This document shows, piece after piece, positions 38,327-47,565 of a stretch of 64,000 bases of DNA. Location: assembly GCF_029952955.1 (NCBI RefSeq), contig NZ_JASATX010000001.1, forward strand, positions 124,001 through 188,000, in the 5' to 3' direction. This DNA is from Ruicaihuangia caeni. Lineage in GTDB: Bacteria; Actinomycetota; Actinomycetes; Actinomycetales; Microbacteriaceae. Position numbers and translations under genes: made by a program. Positions within the stretch are counted from its first letter, which is position 1; each line of letters starts with the position of its first letter. The notes beneath the pieces were generated by a model that saw only the letters and a program-made list of their open reading frames with translations, ran no database searches and was not told the DNA's origin.

Positions 38327-40815
38327 GGTCGAGCACCCGACCCCCGCGATCCGCCGGCCAGAAACGGAACGCCCTGGTCGCACTCGTCGCAGTGACGGCC
38401 GCGACCGGGATAGCACTGTGCAGTTGGTGGCCGATCTACCGGGCCCCGGCGTTCGTCGTCATGGCGGCGGCGACGATCCCGGCGGCGCTCGCCGTCGCGT
38501 ACGCGGGGTACCGCTGGAAGCTCGGCACGGCCGCGCTGACGATCACGGCATCCCTCGTCTTCCTCATCATCGGCGTGCCGCTCGCCGTACCTGACCGCGC
38601 GACAGCAGGACTGCTCCCTTCCGCGCGAGGCATCGTGGAACTGCTCGCCGCAGTTCCGCTCGGCTGGAAACGCCTGCTGACGATCTCGCTGCCTGTCGGC
38701 GAGTACCAGGCGCTGCTCGTGCCCGCCATGGTGTCGACGCTCTGCGCCGCACTGCTGGCAGCCACCATCGCGCTCCGCAGCCGGAGGCCTGAGCTCGCGA
38801 TGCTTCCCTCGATCGCGCTCGCGGGTCTCGGCATCGCCTTCGGCCCCGAGTCGGCGTGGATGCCGGCAATCGTCGTGCTCGGATTGCTCGCCGTCTGCCT
38901 GCTCTGGTTCATGTGGTGCCGACGGGAACGGCGTCGCGCCGCGCTCGCGGTGCTGGCCGCAGGAGGAGCGTCTGCGGAGGCGGCGCCGGGCGACGGGGTG
39001 GAGGCCAAGGCGGCACCGGAGAGGAGCGCAGCGGCACTCGCGGGAACCGGCGGGGGCTCATTGCTCGGCGCAGGCGCGGTGTTCGCCGTGGCTTCGCTCG
39101 CCGCGCTCGGCCTGGTCGTGCTCGCGCCCCCGGCATCCGATCGCACCGTGGCGCGCACCATCGTCGAGCAGCCCTTCGACCACAGCCGATTCGTCAGCCC
39201 CCTCGTCGGATATCGCACGAACCTTCAACCTGAGCGCAGTCGAGAGGTGCTGTTCACGGTGCGGGGGCTTCCAGAAGACGCGCGAGTGCGGTTGACCGCG
39301 CTCGATCGCTGGGACGGCGTCGTGTACGGCCTCGCCGATACGGCAAGGAATCCGGGAAACGCATTCGAACGGTTTCCCTACCGGGTCGAGCGCGAGAGCG
39401 CGGGCAGTCGCTTCCGGGTGGAGGTGGAGATCGGGGAGTACACGGGACCTTGGCTGCCGACAGTCGGGGTGCTGGAGTCGTTCGAGGCGATCGAGCCGCG
39501 CGCTCTCGCCGACCGCTTCTACTACGGCGAGGGGGCTCGCGCGGCGGCGGTCACCGGCACGCTGCAACGCGGTACGGCGTACCGCATGGAGTGCGTGCTC
39601 CAGGCGCAGCCTCGTGGGTCCGAACTGGCTGCAGTGACGCCGGGCACGGCGTTCCTCCCCGACTCCGCGACGCCCCCCGCAGCGCTGACTGCCTGGCTCG
39701 ATGAGGCGGTCGGGGCGATCGAGCGGCCTGGCGCAAGACTCTTCGCGGCGATGGCCGAGCTGCGTCGGCAGGGGTACGTCAGCCATGGTCTCGAAGGCGA
39801 AGCGCCGAGCCGTTCCGGTCATTCCGCCGACCGCATCGGGGAACTCTTCACCGCGCGACCCATGGTCGGCGACGCTGAGCAATACGCGGTCGCGGCGGCG
39901 CTCATGGCGCGCCAGATCGGGTTCCCCGCCCGAGTGGTGGTGGGCTTCGCACCGATCAGCGCGCCAGGCGACGGCGTGATCGCTGTGACGGGCGAGGACG
40001 CGACCGCGTGGATCGAGGTGGACACCGCCGAATTCGGTTGGGTGGCCATCGACCCGAATCCCGACCCTCGTCCAGTGCCCGAGCGCGAGCCCCAGCCGCA
40101 GCCCGAAACGTCGCATCCGCGCAGCGTCGTTCCGCCCCCAGATGAGCAGGACCCGCCCGTTCCAGAGGTGCAGACGCCATCCGCCGAGCAGTTCGATCAG
40201 CCCTCTGCCGATGCCTGGCTCGGCGTGCTGCTCGGAGTACTGCGATCGGTTGGTGCCGTGCTCGTGCTCGCGCTGGTCGTGCTCGCGCCCCTCGCCGCTG
40301 TCGCGCTCATGAAGGCGCGGCGCAGGCGCGCGCGGCGCCGAGCGCCAACGCCCGCCGCTCAGATCGACGGAGCATGGCGCGAGTTCGAAGACGCGCTCAT
40401 CGACCATGGGTTCTCATTGCCCGCAAGCGCCACCCGCAGCGAAGTCGCGGTGGCCGCCGGGTCTGCCACCGCCGCAGCGCTCGCGTATGCGGTCGACCGC
40501 GCCGAATTCGCGCCAGAAGCGCCTGCGGAGGACCATGCGGCGAGCGTTTGGCATGCGGTCGATGTGCTGCGTGCAGAACTGAATGAGGCGCGGAATCGGA
40601 GAGAGCGGTTGCGAGCGCTGGCCTCTCCGGCGAGCCTCCGCCGCGCTCGCCCGGGCTCATCCAAGCGCGCGCGTGAAGCCGACGAGCGCTCCACACCCGG
40701 CGCCCCGACGCCGGGCCGTTCCAGCGTCGATCGTTATAGTGGCAAACGCGTGCGCCGCACGCCTGCGCGCGGAACTGGCGGGCGGCGCGAAGAAGCGGGG
40801 GAGGCAGTGTCATGA
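38323..40815 (+). CDS. TgpA-like transglutaminase-fold membrane protein, catalytic residues lost
   Basis: This 830-residue protein has N-terminal membrane helices (about residues 17-210 and 243-270), a periplasmic transglutaminase-like domain (about 480-590), another helix (about 633-665) and a DUF4129-like cytoplasmic tail. The domain is recognisable (GDAEQYAVAAALMARQIGFP, then GWVAIDPNPDP). The catalytic Cys position in the usual GDCEQ is A518, and the catalytic His position in the usual DAHAW is T561. Only the Asp (D577) is kept. Cysteine-protease or transglutaminase chemistry therefore looks impossible, and a binding or scaffolding role is more likely. The tail is Arg- and Glu-rich. Confidence 0.88.
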   Translation: MRSSTRPPRSAGQKRNALVALVAVTAATGIALCSWWPIYRAPAFVVMAAATIPAALAVAYAGYRWKLGTAALTITASLVFLIIGVPLAVPDRATAGLLPSARGIVELLAAVPLGWKRLLTISLPVGEYQALLVPAMVSTLCAALLAATIALRSRRPELAMLPSIALAGLGIAFGPESAWMPAIVVLGLLAVCLLWFMWCRRERRRAALAVLAAGGASAEAAPGDGVEAKAAPERSAAALAGTGGGSLLGAGAVFAVASLAALGLVVLAPPASDRTVARTIVEQPFDHSRFVSPLVGYRTNLQPERSREVLFTVRGLPEDARVRLTALDRWDGVVYGLADTARNPGNAFERFPYRVERESAGSRFRVEVEIGEYTGPWLPTVGVLESFEAIEPRALADRFYYGEGARAAAVTGTLQRGTAYRMECVLQAQPRGSELAAVTPGTAFLPDSATPPAALTAWLDEAVGAIERPGARLFAAMAELRRQGYVSHGLEGEAPSRSGHSADRIGELFTARPMVGDAEQYAVAAALMARQIGFPARVVVGFAPISAPGDGVIAVTGEDATAWIEVDTAEFGWVAIDPNPDPRPVPEREPQPQPETSHPRSVVPPPDEQDPPVPEVQTPSAEQFDQPSADAWLGVLLGVLRSVGAVLVLALVVLAPLAAVALMKARRRRARRRAPTPAAQIDGAWREFEDALIDHGFSLPASATRSEVAVAAGSATAAALAYAVDRAEFAPEAPAEDHAASVWHAVDVLRAELNEARNRRERLRALASPASLRRARPGSSKRAREADERSTPGAPTPGRSSVDRYSGKRVRRTPARGTGGRREEAGEAVS

Positions 40816-41636
40816 CGACCGCGGGCATGGTGTGCGAGCGGTGCGGCGCCGAGTTGCCGTCGACGGCCATGTTCTGCGGTGAGTGCGGCGCAACCGTCAC
40901 CGCTCCGGCTCGCAATCGGGCCGCGGCCGCCGCAGCGCTTCACTGCGACGCCTGTGGCCAGGCGATGGGGCCCAACGACATCTTCTGCGCTCAGTGCGGG
41001 CACGTCGCCTCCTCGGTCACGGAAGCGTGGTCGATGGATGCCGGGGCGGCCGGTCGAGCGCGGCAACCGGGGCAGGGAGACCTCTCCGCTCGAGCCGCTG
41101 ACGGCGGCCGTGCGGCCGCGACGGCCGGCTCACTGCCGACGATCGTTGAGCCCGGTCCGACCCTTCCGAGCGCTGGTGTATCGAGCGACACGATGCCCGT
41201 CGCGGGTGACGCGTTGGAGCGCCCTGTTGCAGCGGGCCCGCACGGATTCGCACCGCCGGGCGATCCAGTCGAGCACGACGCGACCCGTGTCGTGCGAAAG
41301 GCCTCGCGCCTGGCGAGCTTCGTGCTGCAGTTCAGCACTGGAGAGCAGTTCACTGTCACAGGACGGGGTCTCATCGGACGCAACCCGCAGCCTGAGCCGG
41401 CAGAGCACGTTGAGCATCTGGTGGTCATCCGCGATCCCGCCCGTTCAGTATCGAAGACCCACCTCGAGTTCGGGCAGGAGGATGGCGGGTTCTGGGTGCT
41501 CGACCGGTTCTCCGGCAACGGCTCCGTGGTGCGCGTGCCGGATGCCGAGCCTCGCCGATGCGAGGGCGGAAAACGGTACGCGGTGCCCCGCGGAACCCGA
41601 GTGGACATCGGCGACCAGTTCTTCGTGATCAGCTAG
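40812..41636 (+). CDS. Double zinc-ribbon and FHA-domain protein
   Basis: This 274-residue soluble protein has two N-terminal zinc ribbons (Cys 8, 11, 22, 25 and 45, 48, 59, 62), a low-complexity linker (about 68-160) and a C-terminal FHA domain. The FHA residues are present: GR at 189-190 (LIGRNPQ), S214 and H217 in SKTH, and GNGS. It should bind phosphothreonine peptides. The neighbouring kinase and phosphatase are obvious writers and erasers, and the EccC-like ATPase downstream is a likely partner. The start overlaps the previous gene by ATGA. Confidence 0.92.
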   Translation: MTTAGMVCERCGAELPSTAMFCGECGATVTAPARNRAAAAAALHCDACGQAMGPNDIFCAQCGHVASSVTEAWSMDAGAAGRARQPGQGDLSARAADGGRAAATAGSLPTIVEPGPTLPSAGVSSDTMPVAGDALERPVAAGPHGFAPPGDPVEHDATRVVRKASRLASFVLQFSTGEQFTVTGRGLIGRNPQPEPAEHVEHLVVIRDPARSVSKTHLEFGQEDGGFWVLDRFSGNGSVVRVPDAEPRRCEGGKRYAVPRGTRVDIGDQFFVIS

Positions 41637-41827
41637 GCGCCCCTTCTCCGGCGGGAAGCCTCGCTCGCGACCTCGCGCGTTCGACGTCTGGCGCAAGGTC
41701 CACCGGCGGTGAGAGCGCCCGCGCCGATGGCAAGCGGTGCCCTCCACATCCGCCGGCTGGTGGCATCGAATCGAGTGGCCGACAGTTGACGGCTACTTCG
41801 CGGCATCCCGCCTGTTGGACTCGCCCG

Positions 41828-44800
41828 ATGCAGGATTCTCCACCGCGCATCACGCTGCCAGCGCGACCCGCACCGCCCCCACCGCCGGCGTTCCCGCTCA
41901 TGGCGCTGATCGCGCCGGTGCTCGGAGCGGCGGTGCTGTGGGCGGTCACCCGCTCGCCCTATGCGCTCGTCTTCGCGGTCCTGGGCCCCGTCATCGCCCT
42001 CGGCACCATGGTCGACGCGCGACGTCAGCGACGCAAGGCGCTCAGGCGCAGCAGGCGCGAGCATGCAGAGGCCCTGGAGCGCGCCGGGCAGCAGATCGAT
42101 CAAGCGCATGCGAGAGAACGCCGCCAAGCCTGGGCGGCCTCGCCAGGATTCGGAGCGGTGGAGGCGGTGCTGACATCACCTGGGGCTCTTGCGGGCCTCC
42201 CATCTCGTGCCGACGAGCCCATCGTGCTCGGCTCGGCACCGCTGACGAGCAGGCTCCGCCTCGACACGCCGAGCGACGCTGCTGGGTCGGCAGAAGCGTC
42301 GGGCTCGCACGACGACTTCGACACCGCTGTGCAATCGCTCGCCGACCGTGCCGCACTGCTGGCCGATGCTCCTGCGCTCGCCGATGCGTCGAACGGCGTG
42401 ATCGTTCGCGGGCCGGCTATCGCGGCGAAGGCGGTGATCCGTTCACTCGCGCTGCAATTGTTCGCGCGTTCCGATGCTGACGCCATCATCGAGGCGGGCG
42501 AGACGCATCGCGCGTGGGCAGGGCCGCTCCTCGCTCAGGAGTGCCAGCGCTCGCCGAACGCTCCGAGCCTTCCACACACTGATCCTGACGGCGACCCGGA
42601 TGCGGTGCGCGTGATCCGACGAGCGGACGGCAACGAACTGGGCTGGTTCGCGCGGGACCCTGCCTATCGGCTGCGTGCGGGTCTGCCGAGTGCCGCAGCG
42701 GCGATCGAACTCCCGGGTGAGTCGGGCGAAGGTGTGCTGGTGCGCGCGACCGCGGTTCGCGGAGCACTCGGCATGCGCGCCGGTGAGCGGCGAGCGCTCG
42801 CGGTTCGTCATGTCGATGAGGCCCACGCGCGCGCGATCGCTCGCGAACTGCAGCGGATGAAGTCTCCATCCGCTGACGCGGCAGACGCAGGCTCGACGAC
42901 GGCCACCGACCCCGAGTTGCCCGGGCGGCTCACCTTCTCGTCGCTGCCTCATGGATCGGTGGATCCTGCACCAGGATCGCTCAGCGCCGTCATCGGCGCT
43001 GACCGCCACGGTCGTCCCGTCGAGCTCGACCTCGTGCGCGGACCCCACGCGCTCGTGGCGGGGATGACCGGCACGGGGAAGAGCGAGTTGCTCATCACCT
43101 GGGTGCTCTCTTTGGTGCGAGGCCGTTCCCCTGATGACGTGGTCGTGCTGCTCGTCGACTTCAAAGGCGGCGCCACTTTCGCCGGGTTGGCCGCGCTGCC
43201 GCACTGCGTCGGGATCGTGACCGATCTCGACCACGCAGGCGCGGCGCGCGCGCTCCACAGTTTGGAGGCAGAACTCCGGTTCCGCGAAGAGCGCCTCTCG
43301 GAGCGTCGGTGCCGCAGCATCGACGATGACGGGCACGGGCTTCCCAGGCTCGTGGTCATGATCGATGAAGCAGCGGCGCTCATGCGAGCGCATCCCCCCA
43401 TCGGACGGCTGCTCGCTGACATCGCCTCCCGCGGTCGGTCACTCGGAGTGCACCTGGTGCTGTGCACACAACGACCGACAGGGGTGGTCGATGACGATGT
43501 GCTCTCGAATACAGGGATCAGGGTGTGCTTGCGCGTCAACAATCGTGCCGACAGTGTCGCTGTGATCGGCGACGGAACGGCGCACGACCCCGATGACACG
43601 CCTGGCCGCGCCTGGATCGCCGGGCGGGAGTCGCCGGTCCAGCTCGCCATGGCGACTGCTTCCGACGTCGACAGAATCGTGGCAGGGTCGCCGGCCCCCA
43701 GCGCACCGCTCCGACGGCCCTGGCTCGACCCGCTGCCGTCGTTCATCACGCACAACGAGCTCGCCCGCGTGGCAGGGCGCGTCTCGCGCAAGACCGACAC
43801 GAGCCCGACAGCAGCGCCGTGCACGCGTTCCTTCGCGAGCCCGTTCGCGATCGGCGCGGTCGACCTCCCGCGCGAGCAGCGTCGGGAGTTGGCGGTGTAT
43901 GCGCCGCACAGGGATGGGCCTCTGCTGATCGTCGGCGCCCGCGGTTCCGGCAAGTCGACGCTGCTTCGATCGCTGCAATCGGCTCTGCCGCATCAGCCGA
44001 TGCCGGCGCGCGGCGTCGAAGCGGTCTGGGACGCCGTGGAAGCTGCGGATGCCGCGAGTCCGGGGCCCCGAGAGATGTCGCGGATGTTGCTCCTTGACGA
44101 CATCGACGCAGTGCACGGGCTGCTCGACGAGGAACAGCGGGCGGAGCTGACGGCCCGCCTGAACCGCATCATGCGGGCCGATCGTGCGGTGGTCGTCATG
44201 ACGGCTCGCCGGGCAGCACCGGTGGTGCAGCAATTGCTGCACCACTTCGACTCGCGCCTCCTGCTGAGGCTGACCGACCGGCACGACCACCTGATGCTGG
44301 GCGGCGACCCGCAGTTGTACTCGTCTGTACTCGGCCCCGGAGCGGGAGAGTGGCGGGGCGCACGCATCCAGCTGGCCATTCCCGACGGGGGCCACGCGTT
44401 CTCGGGCGATGGCCGCGGCGACTCACGAGCAGACTCGCCATGCTCGGTGAACTCAGAGTCGGTGAACCCAGAGTCGGTGAACCCAGAGTCGGTGAGCAAC
44501 GACGCTGCGCGGCCGCGCTCGTCAGATTCCGCCGCCGCCGGGTTCGACGCTCGGTTGTTCCAGCTCCGCGACGACCGTGACTACGCCGTCGTGACAGGCG
44601 CGCCCGAGCGGGCGCTTGAACTGCTGCGACGAGCAGCCGACGAGGGCCGCGATCTCAGTGATCGGCAGTTCATCGTCGCGCTCCCTTCGCAGGCCGAGCT
44701 CGCCGTCTCAGAGGGAGGGGTGCGGCGCGCACTCGTGGCGCACCCCGACGAATGGCTCGCCGCCTGGGGAGTGCTGCAGAACCTGCAGCGTGACTACGAC

Positions 44801-44938
44801 GTGATTGCGCACGAGATCACGGCTTCGCAGGTGCGCCAGCTGACGGGCGAGCGCCGCGCGCTCCCGCCGATCACTCGCGCGGATGCCGCTTGGCTGCTGC
44901 GCCGGGGCCAGCGCCCGCAGCGCATCAGCCTCGCGTGA
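41828..44938 (+). CDS. FtsK/SpoIIIE ATPase of the EccC/EssC (type VII secretion) type
   Basis: This 1036-residue protein has two N-terminal membrane helices (about residues 24-62), a long domain of no clear family, then two RecA-like ATPase domains. The first has Walker A GMTGTGKS (412-419), VLLVDFKGGATFAGL and Walker B VVMIDE (D513, E514). The second has Walker A GARGSGKS (703-710) and MLLLDDIDAV. EccC has three ATPase domains and EssC adds N-terminal FHA domains. Here FHA is supplied by the previous gene. No WXG100, EccB/D/E or mycosin gene is in the window. A 15-nt tandem repeat encodes SVNPE near residues 873-890. ATG 41828 is chosen as the first start before the membrane helices. Confidence 0.88.
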   Translation: MQDSPPRITLPARPAPPPPPAFPLMALIAPVLGAAVLWAVTRSPYALVFAVLGPVIALGTMVDARRQRRKALRRSRREHAEALERAGQQIDQAHARERRQAWAASPGFGAVEAVLTSPGALAGLPSRADEPIVLGSAPLTSRLRLDTPSDAAGSAEASGSHDDFDTAVQSLADRAALLADAPALADASNGVIVRGPAIAAKAVIRSLALQLFARSDADAIIEAGETHRAWAGPLLAQECQRSPNAPSLPHTDPDGDPDAVRVIRRADGNELGWFARDPAYRLRAGLPSAAAAIELPGESGEGVLVRATAVRGALGMRAGERRALAVRHVDEAHARAIARELQRMKSPSADAADAGSTTATDPELPGRLTFSSLPHGSVDPAPGSLSAVIGADRHGRPVELDLVRGPHALVAGMTGTGKSELLITWVLSLVRGRSPDDVVVLLVDFKGGATFAGLAALPHCVGIVTDLDHAGAARALHSLEAELRFREERLSERRCRSIDDDGHGLPRLVVMIDEAAALMRAHPPIGRLLADIASRGRSLGVHLVLCTQRPTGVVDDDVLSNTGIRVCLRVNNRADSVAVIGDGTAHDPDDTPGRAWIAGRESPVQLAMATASDVDRIVAGSPAPSAPLRRPWLDPLPSFITHNELARVAGRVSRKTDTSPTAAPCTRSFASPFAIGAVDLPREQRRELAVYAPHRDGPLLIVGARGSGKSTLLRSLQSALPHQPMPARGVEAVWDAVEAADAASPGPREMSRMLLLDDIDAVHGLLDEEQRAELTARLNRIMRADRAVVVMTARRAAPVVQQLLHHFDSRLLLRLTDRHDHLMLGGDPQLYSSVLGPGAGEWRGARIQLAIPDGGHAFSGDGRGDSRADSPCSVNSESVNPESVNPESVSNDAARPRSSDSAAAGFDARLFQLRDDRDYAVVTGAPERALELLRRAADEGRDLSDRQFIVALPSQAELAVSEGGVRRALVAHPDEWLAAWGVLQNLQRDYDVIAHEITASQVRQLTGERRALPPITRADAAWLLRRGQRPQRISLA
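44444..44495 (+). repeat. In-frame 15-nt tandem repeats in the EccC-like gene
   Basis: Three 15-nt units (44444-44458 with one mismatch, 44459-44473, 44474-44488) and a partial fourth encode SVNSE, SVNPE, SVNPE. They lie in a poorly conserved linker in the C-terminal part. Confidence 0.85.
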
Positions 44939-44940
44939 CC

Positions 44941-46059
44941 TCAGGCGGCCAGCGCCTCGTCCAGCGGCAAGTGCTCGAGCCCGGCCGCGCTGGCGACCGG
45001 CGCGCTCACGATGCCGCCATCGTGCGTGTTGAGGCCCGCCGCGAGCGCCGCGTCCGCCCGCAGCGCGTCCCTCCAGCCGAGGTTCGCCAGCGCTCGCACA
45101 TATGGCATGGTCGCGTTGGTCAGGGCATAGGTCGACGTGTGAGCAACCGCTCCAGGCATGTTCGAGACGCAGTAGAAGATCGACTCGTGCACCCGGAAGG
45201 TCGGGTCTGCGTGCGTCGTCGGGCGACTGCCCTCGAAGCATCCGCCCTGGTCGATCGCGATGTCGACCAGCACGCTGCCGGGTCGCATGCGGGAGACCAT
45301 CTCATCGGTCACCAGCTTCGGCGCTCGGGCGCCAGGGATCAGCACGGAGCCGATGACGAGATCCGCATCGATCACGGCTCGATCGATCTCGAACGAGTTC
45401 GACGCAACGGTGCGCACGCGTCCGGCGTAGTGGGCGTCGATCTCGCGCAGGCGCTGCAGATTCGTGTCGAGCACGGTGACGTCGGCGCCGAGGCCAACGC
45501 TGACCGCCACCGCGTTCGTGCCGGCCACACCGCCGCCCAGCACGACGACCTTCGCCGGGTAGGTGCCAGGCACCCCGCCGAGCAGCTTGCCGGGACCGCC
45601 GGCAGGCCGGAACATCGCCTGCGCGCCCACGAGGGGAGCGAGTCGCCCCGCGACCTCGCTCATCGGCGCAAGCAGCGGCAGCGCCCTGTTCGGCAGTTGC
45701 ACCGTCTCGTAGGCGATTGCTGTCATCTTCGACTCGAGCAGCGCCCGCGTCAGCGCGGGCTCCGCCGCGAGGTGAAGGTAGGCGAAGAGCACGAGATCGT
45801 CGCGGAAGTACCGGTACTCGCTCTCCACCGGCTCCTTGACCTTCAGCACCAGTTCGCCGCGCTGCCATGTACTCGCGGCATCCGGAAGCAGCGTCGCTCC
45901 GGCCGCGGCGTAGTCGGCGTCACTGATCGACGCTCCTTCGCCGGCACCCTGCTGCACGAACACCTCATGGCCTGAGGCGACAAGGTCGTGCACTCCCGAT
46001 GGGGTGATCGCCACCCGGTACTCGTTGTTCTTGATCTCGCTTGGAACCGCGACCCTCAT
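44941..46059 (-). CDS. ald: Alanine dehydrogenase
   Basis: This 372-residue enzyme interconverts L-alanine and pyruvate plus ammonia with NAD. MRVAVPSEIKNNEYRVAITP marks the N-terminus. The catalytic region includes LVLKVKEPVESEY and FAYLHLAAEPALT, and the NAD fold is VVVLGGGVAGTNAVAV. The start at 46059 has AGGAG upstream; a longer in-frame opening to 46176 has Arg-rich, unconserved sequence. Its stop is two bases from the stop of the convergent EccC-like gene, with no hairpin between. It is divergent from the polyamine transporter and could regenerate pyruvate or handle alanine from the polyamine aminotransferases. Confidence 0.95.
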   Translation of the reverse strand: MRVAVPSEIKNNEYRVAITPSGVHDLVASGHEVFVQQGAGEGASISDADYAAAGATLLPDAASTWQRGELVLKVKEPVESEYRYFRDDLVLFAYLHLAAEPALTRALLESKMTAIAYETVQLPNRALPLLAPMSEVAGRLAPLVGAQAMFRPAGGPGKLLGGVPGTYPAKVVVLGGGVAGTNAVAVSVGLGADVTVLDTNLQRLREIDAHYAGRVRTVASNSFEIDRAVIDADLVIGSVLIPGARAPKLVTDEMVSRMRPGSVLVDIAIDQGGCFEGSRPTTHADPTFRVHESIFYCVSNMPGAVAHTSTYALTNATMPYVRALANLGWRDALRADAALAAGLNTHDGGIVSAPVASAAGLEHLPLDEALAA

Positions 46060-46261
46060 CGCTACTCCTGTCAATCGGGCGCCCGCGACGTCGGGCGTGC
46101 GAACACGTCGGCTATGCGCCCGGCCGATCGAGCGCCTCCGACGAGCCCAGCGTAGCGCTTTGCAAGCGCGTTTCACGATGGATTTCGTCGTAGTGATGGT
46201 GCAACGGAGACTGAATCCGAAGAATCTGAGCGAGAAACCGGCGATTTGCTCGTTTCGTTAT

Positions 46262-46293
46262 CACTGCAGTGCCGCTGATATGCAACGATCGTT
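46262..46293. promoter_or_regulatory. Palindromes in the ald-potD divergent gap
   Basis: The 288-nt gap between the divergent starts holds two perfect 10-bp palindromes, CACTGCAGTG (46262-46271) and AACGATCGTT (46284-46293). TATCA and TGATA arms (46259-46263 and 46276-46280) flank the first. They are candidate operators. The region is less GC-rich than its surroundings. Confidence 0.4.
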
Positions 46294-46347
46294 CCAGCGC
46301 TCTCAACGATGGGGCGCAGGACGCCCTTGGATCGAAGGAGTTCCCCG

Positions 46348-47562
46348 ATGGCCGCCCGCAATCTTCCCGAAGACCCGCTCATCCGCCGGCTCGTGATCGA
46401 GGCGCGCCGTGCGCAACTGTCGCGGCGTGCACTGCTCACCGGTGTCGGCGGCGGCGCCGCGGCCTTGTCGCTCACAGCCTGCGCCGGAGGCACGGGAACG
46501 GAACTGAAGCCCGCCGAAGACAAGTCGGCATCCGACAAGACCGTGAACTGGGTGAACTGGCCGCTGTACCTCGATGAAGACGAGAGCGGCAATCACCCCA
46601 CGCTGCAGCAGTTCGAGGATGAGACCGGCATCAAGGTCAACTACAGCGTCGACGTCGACGACAACAACATCTACTACGGCAAGGTCAAGGACCAGCTCGC
46701 GCTCGGGCAGGACATCAAGGCCGACACGGTCGTGCTGACGGAGTGGATGGTGTCGCGGTGGATCCGTCTCGGCTACACCCAGGAACTCAACCACGACAAC
46801 ATCCCCAACATGAAGAACCTGAACCCGGCCCTCGCGGATCCCGACTACGACCCGGGTCGCAAGCGCACCATGCCCTGGCAGGGCGGTTTCGCCGGCATCT
46901 GCTGGAACAAGGAGAAGGTTCCGAACGGCCTCCGCAGCGTCAGTGATCTCTGGAACCCTGAGCTCAAGGGTCGCGTCGGCGTGCTCAGCGAGATGCGCGA
47001 CACCATGGGCCTGCTGATGCTGGAGCAGGGCGTCGACATCAGCGGAGACTGGGGTGCCGAAGAATTCGGCAAGGCCCTCGACGTACTGCGTGAGCAGGTG
47101 AGCTCGGGGCAGATTCGCAATGTGAAGGGCAACTCGTACAGCGAGGATCTCGCGAACGAAGACACGCTTGCCGCGATCTGCTGGTCGGGCGACATCACGA
47201 TTCTCAACGCGGAGGCGGGCGAGGAGAAGTGGGAGTTCGCGATTCCGGATGCCGGCTGCACGCTGTGGAACGACCTCTTCCTCGTACCGATCGGCTCTCC
47301 CCGCAAGACGAACGCGGAGAAGCTCATCAACTTCTACTACGAGCCCGAGATCGCGGCAGAAGTCGCCGCCTGGGTGAACTACATCAGCCCGGTGGTTGGC
47401 GCCCGCGAGGCGGCCGTTGCGATCGACCCTGCTCTCGCCGAGAACCAATTGATCTTCCCCAGCGACGAGACGCTCGCGAAGGCGCACACCTTCCGCACCC
47501 TCGACAGCGGCGAGGAGCAGGAGTTCGGCGCCGAGTTCCAAAGCATCCTGCTCGGAGCCTGA
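46348..47562 (+). CDS. potD: Polyamine ABC transporter substrate-binding lipoprotein
   Basis: This 404-residue PotD-type binding protein feeds spermidine, putrescine or related amines to the transporter. The N-terminus has a twin-arginine-like motif (SRRALL, residues 25-30) and a lipobox LTAC with the lipidated C45, so it is probably exported folded and lipid-anchored. VNWVNWPLYLDEDE and YYGKVKDQLALGQDIKADTV are typical of this family. ATG 46348 has AAGGAG (46335-46340) at good spacing. It leads a four-gene operon with the ATPase and two permeases. Confidence 0.9.
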   Translation: MAARNLPEDPLIRRLVIEARRAQLSRRALLTGVGGGAAALSLTACAGGTGTELKPAEDKSASDKTVNWVNWPLYLDEDESGNHPTLQQFEDETGIKVNYSVDVDDNNIYYGKVKDQLALGQDIKADTVVLTEWMVSRWIRLGYTQELNHDNIPNMKNLNPALADPDYDPGRKRTMPWQGGFAGICWNKEKVPNGLRSVSDLWNPELKGRVGVLSEMRDTMGLLMLEQGVDISGDWGAEEFGKALDVLREQVSSGQIRNVKGNSYSEDLANEDTLAAICWSGDITILNAEAGEEKWEFAIPDAGCTLWNDLFLVPIGSPRKTNAEKLINFYYEPEIAAEVAAWVNYISPVVGAREAAVAIDPALAENQLIFPSDETLAKAHTFRTLDSGEEQEFGAEFQSILLGA

Positions 47563-47565
47563 TAC

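Noticed and set aside
41786-41827. TTGACG as a promoter for the EccC-like gene
   Set aside because: No -10 box lies at the proper distance.
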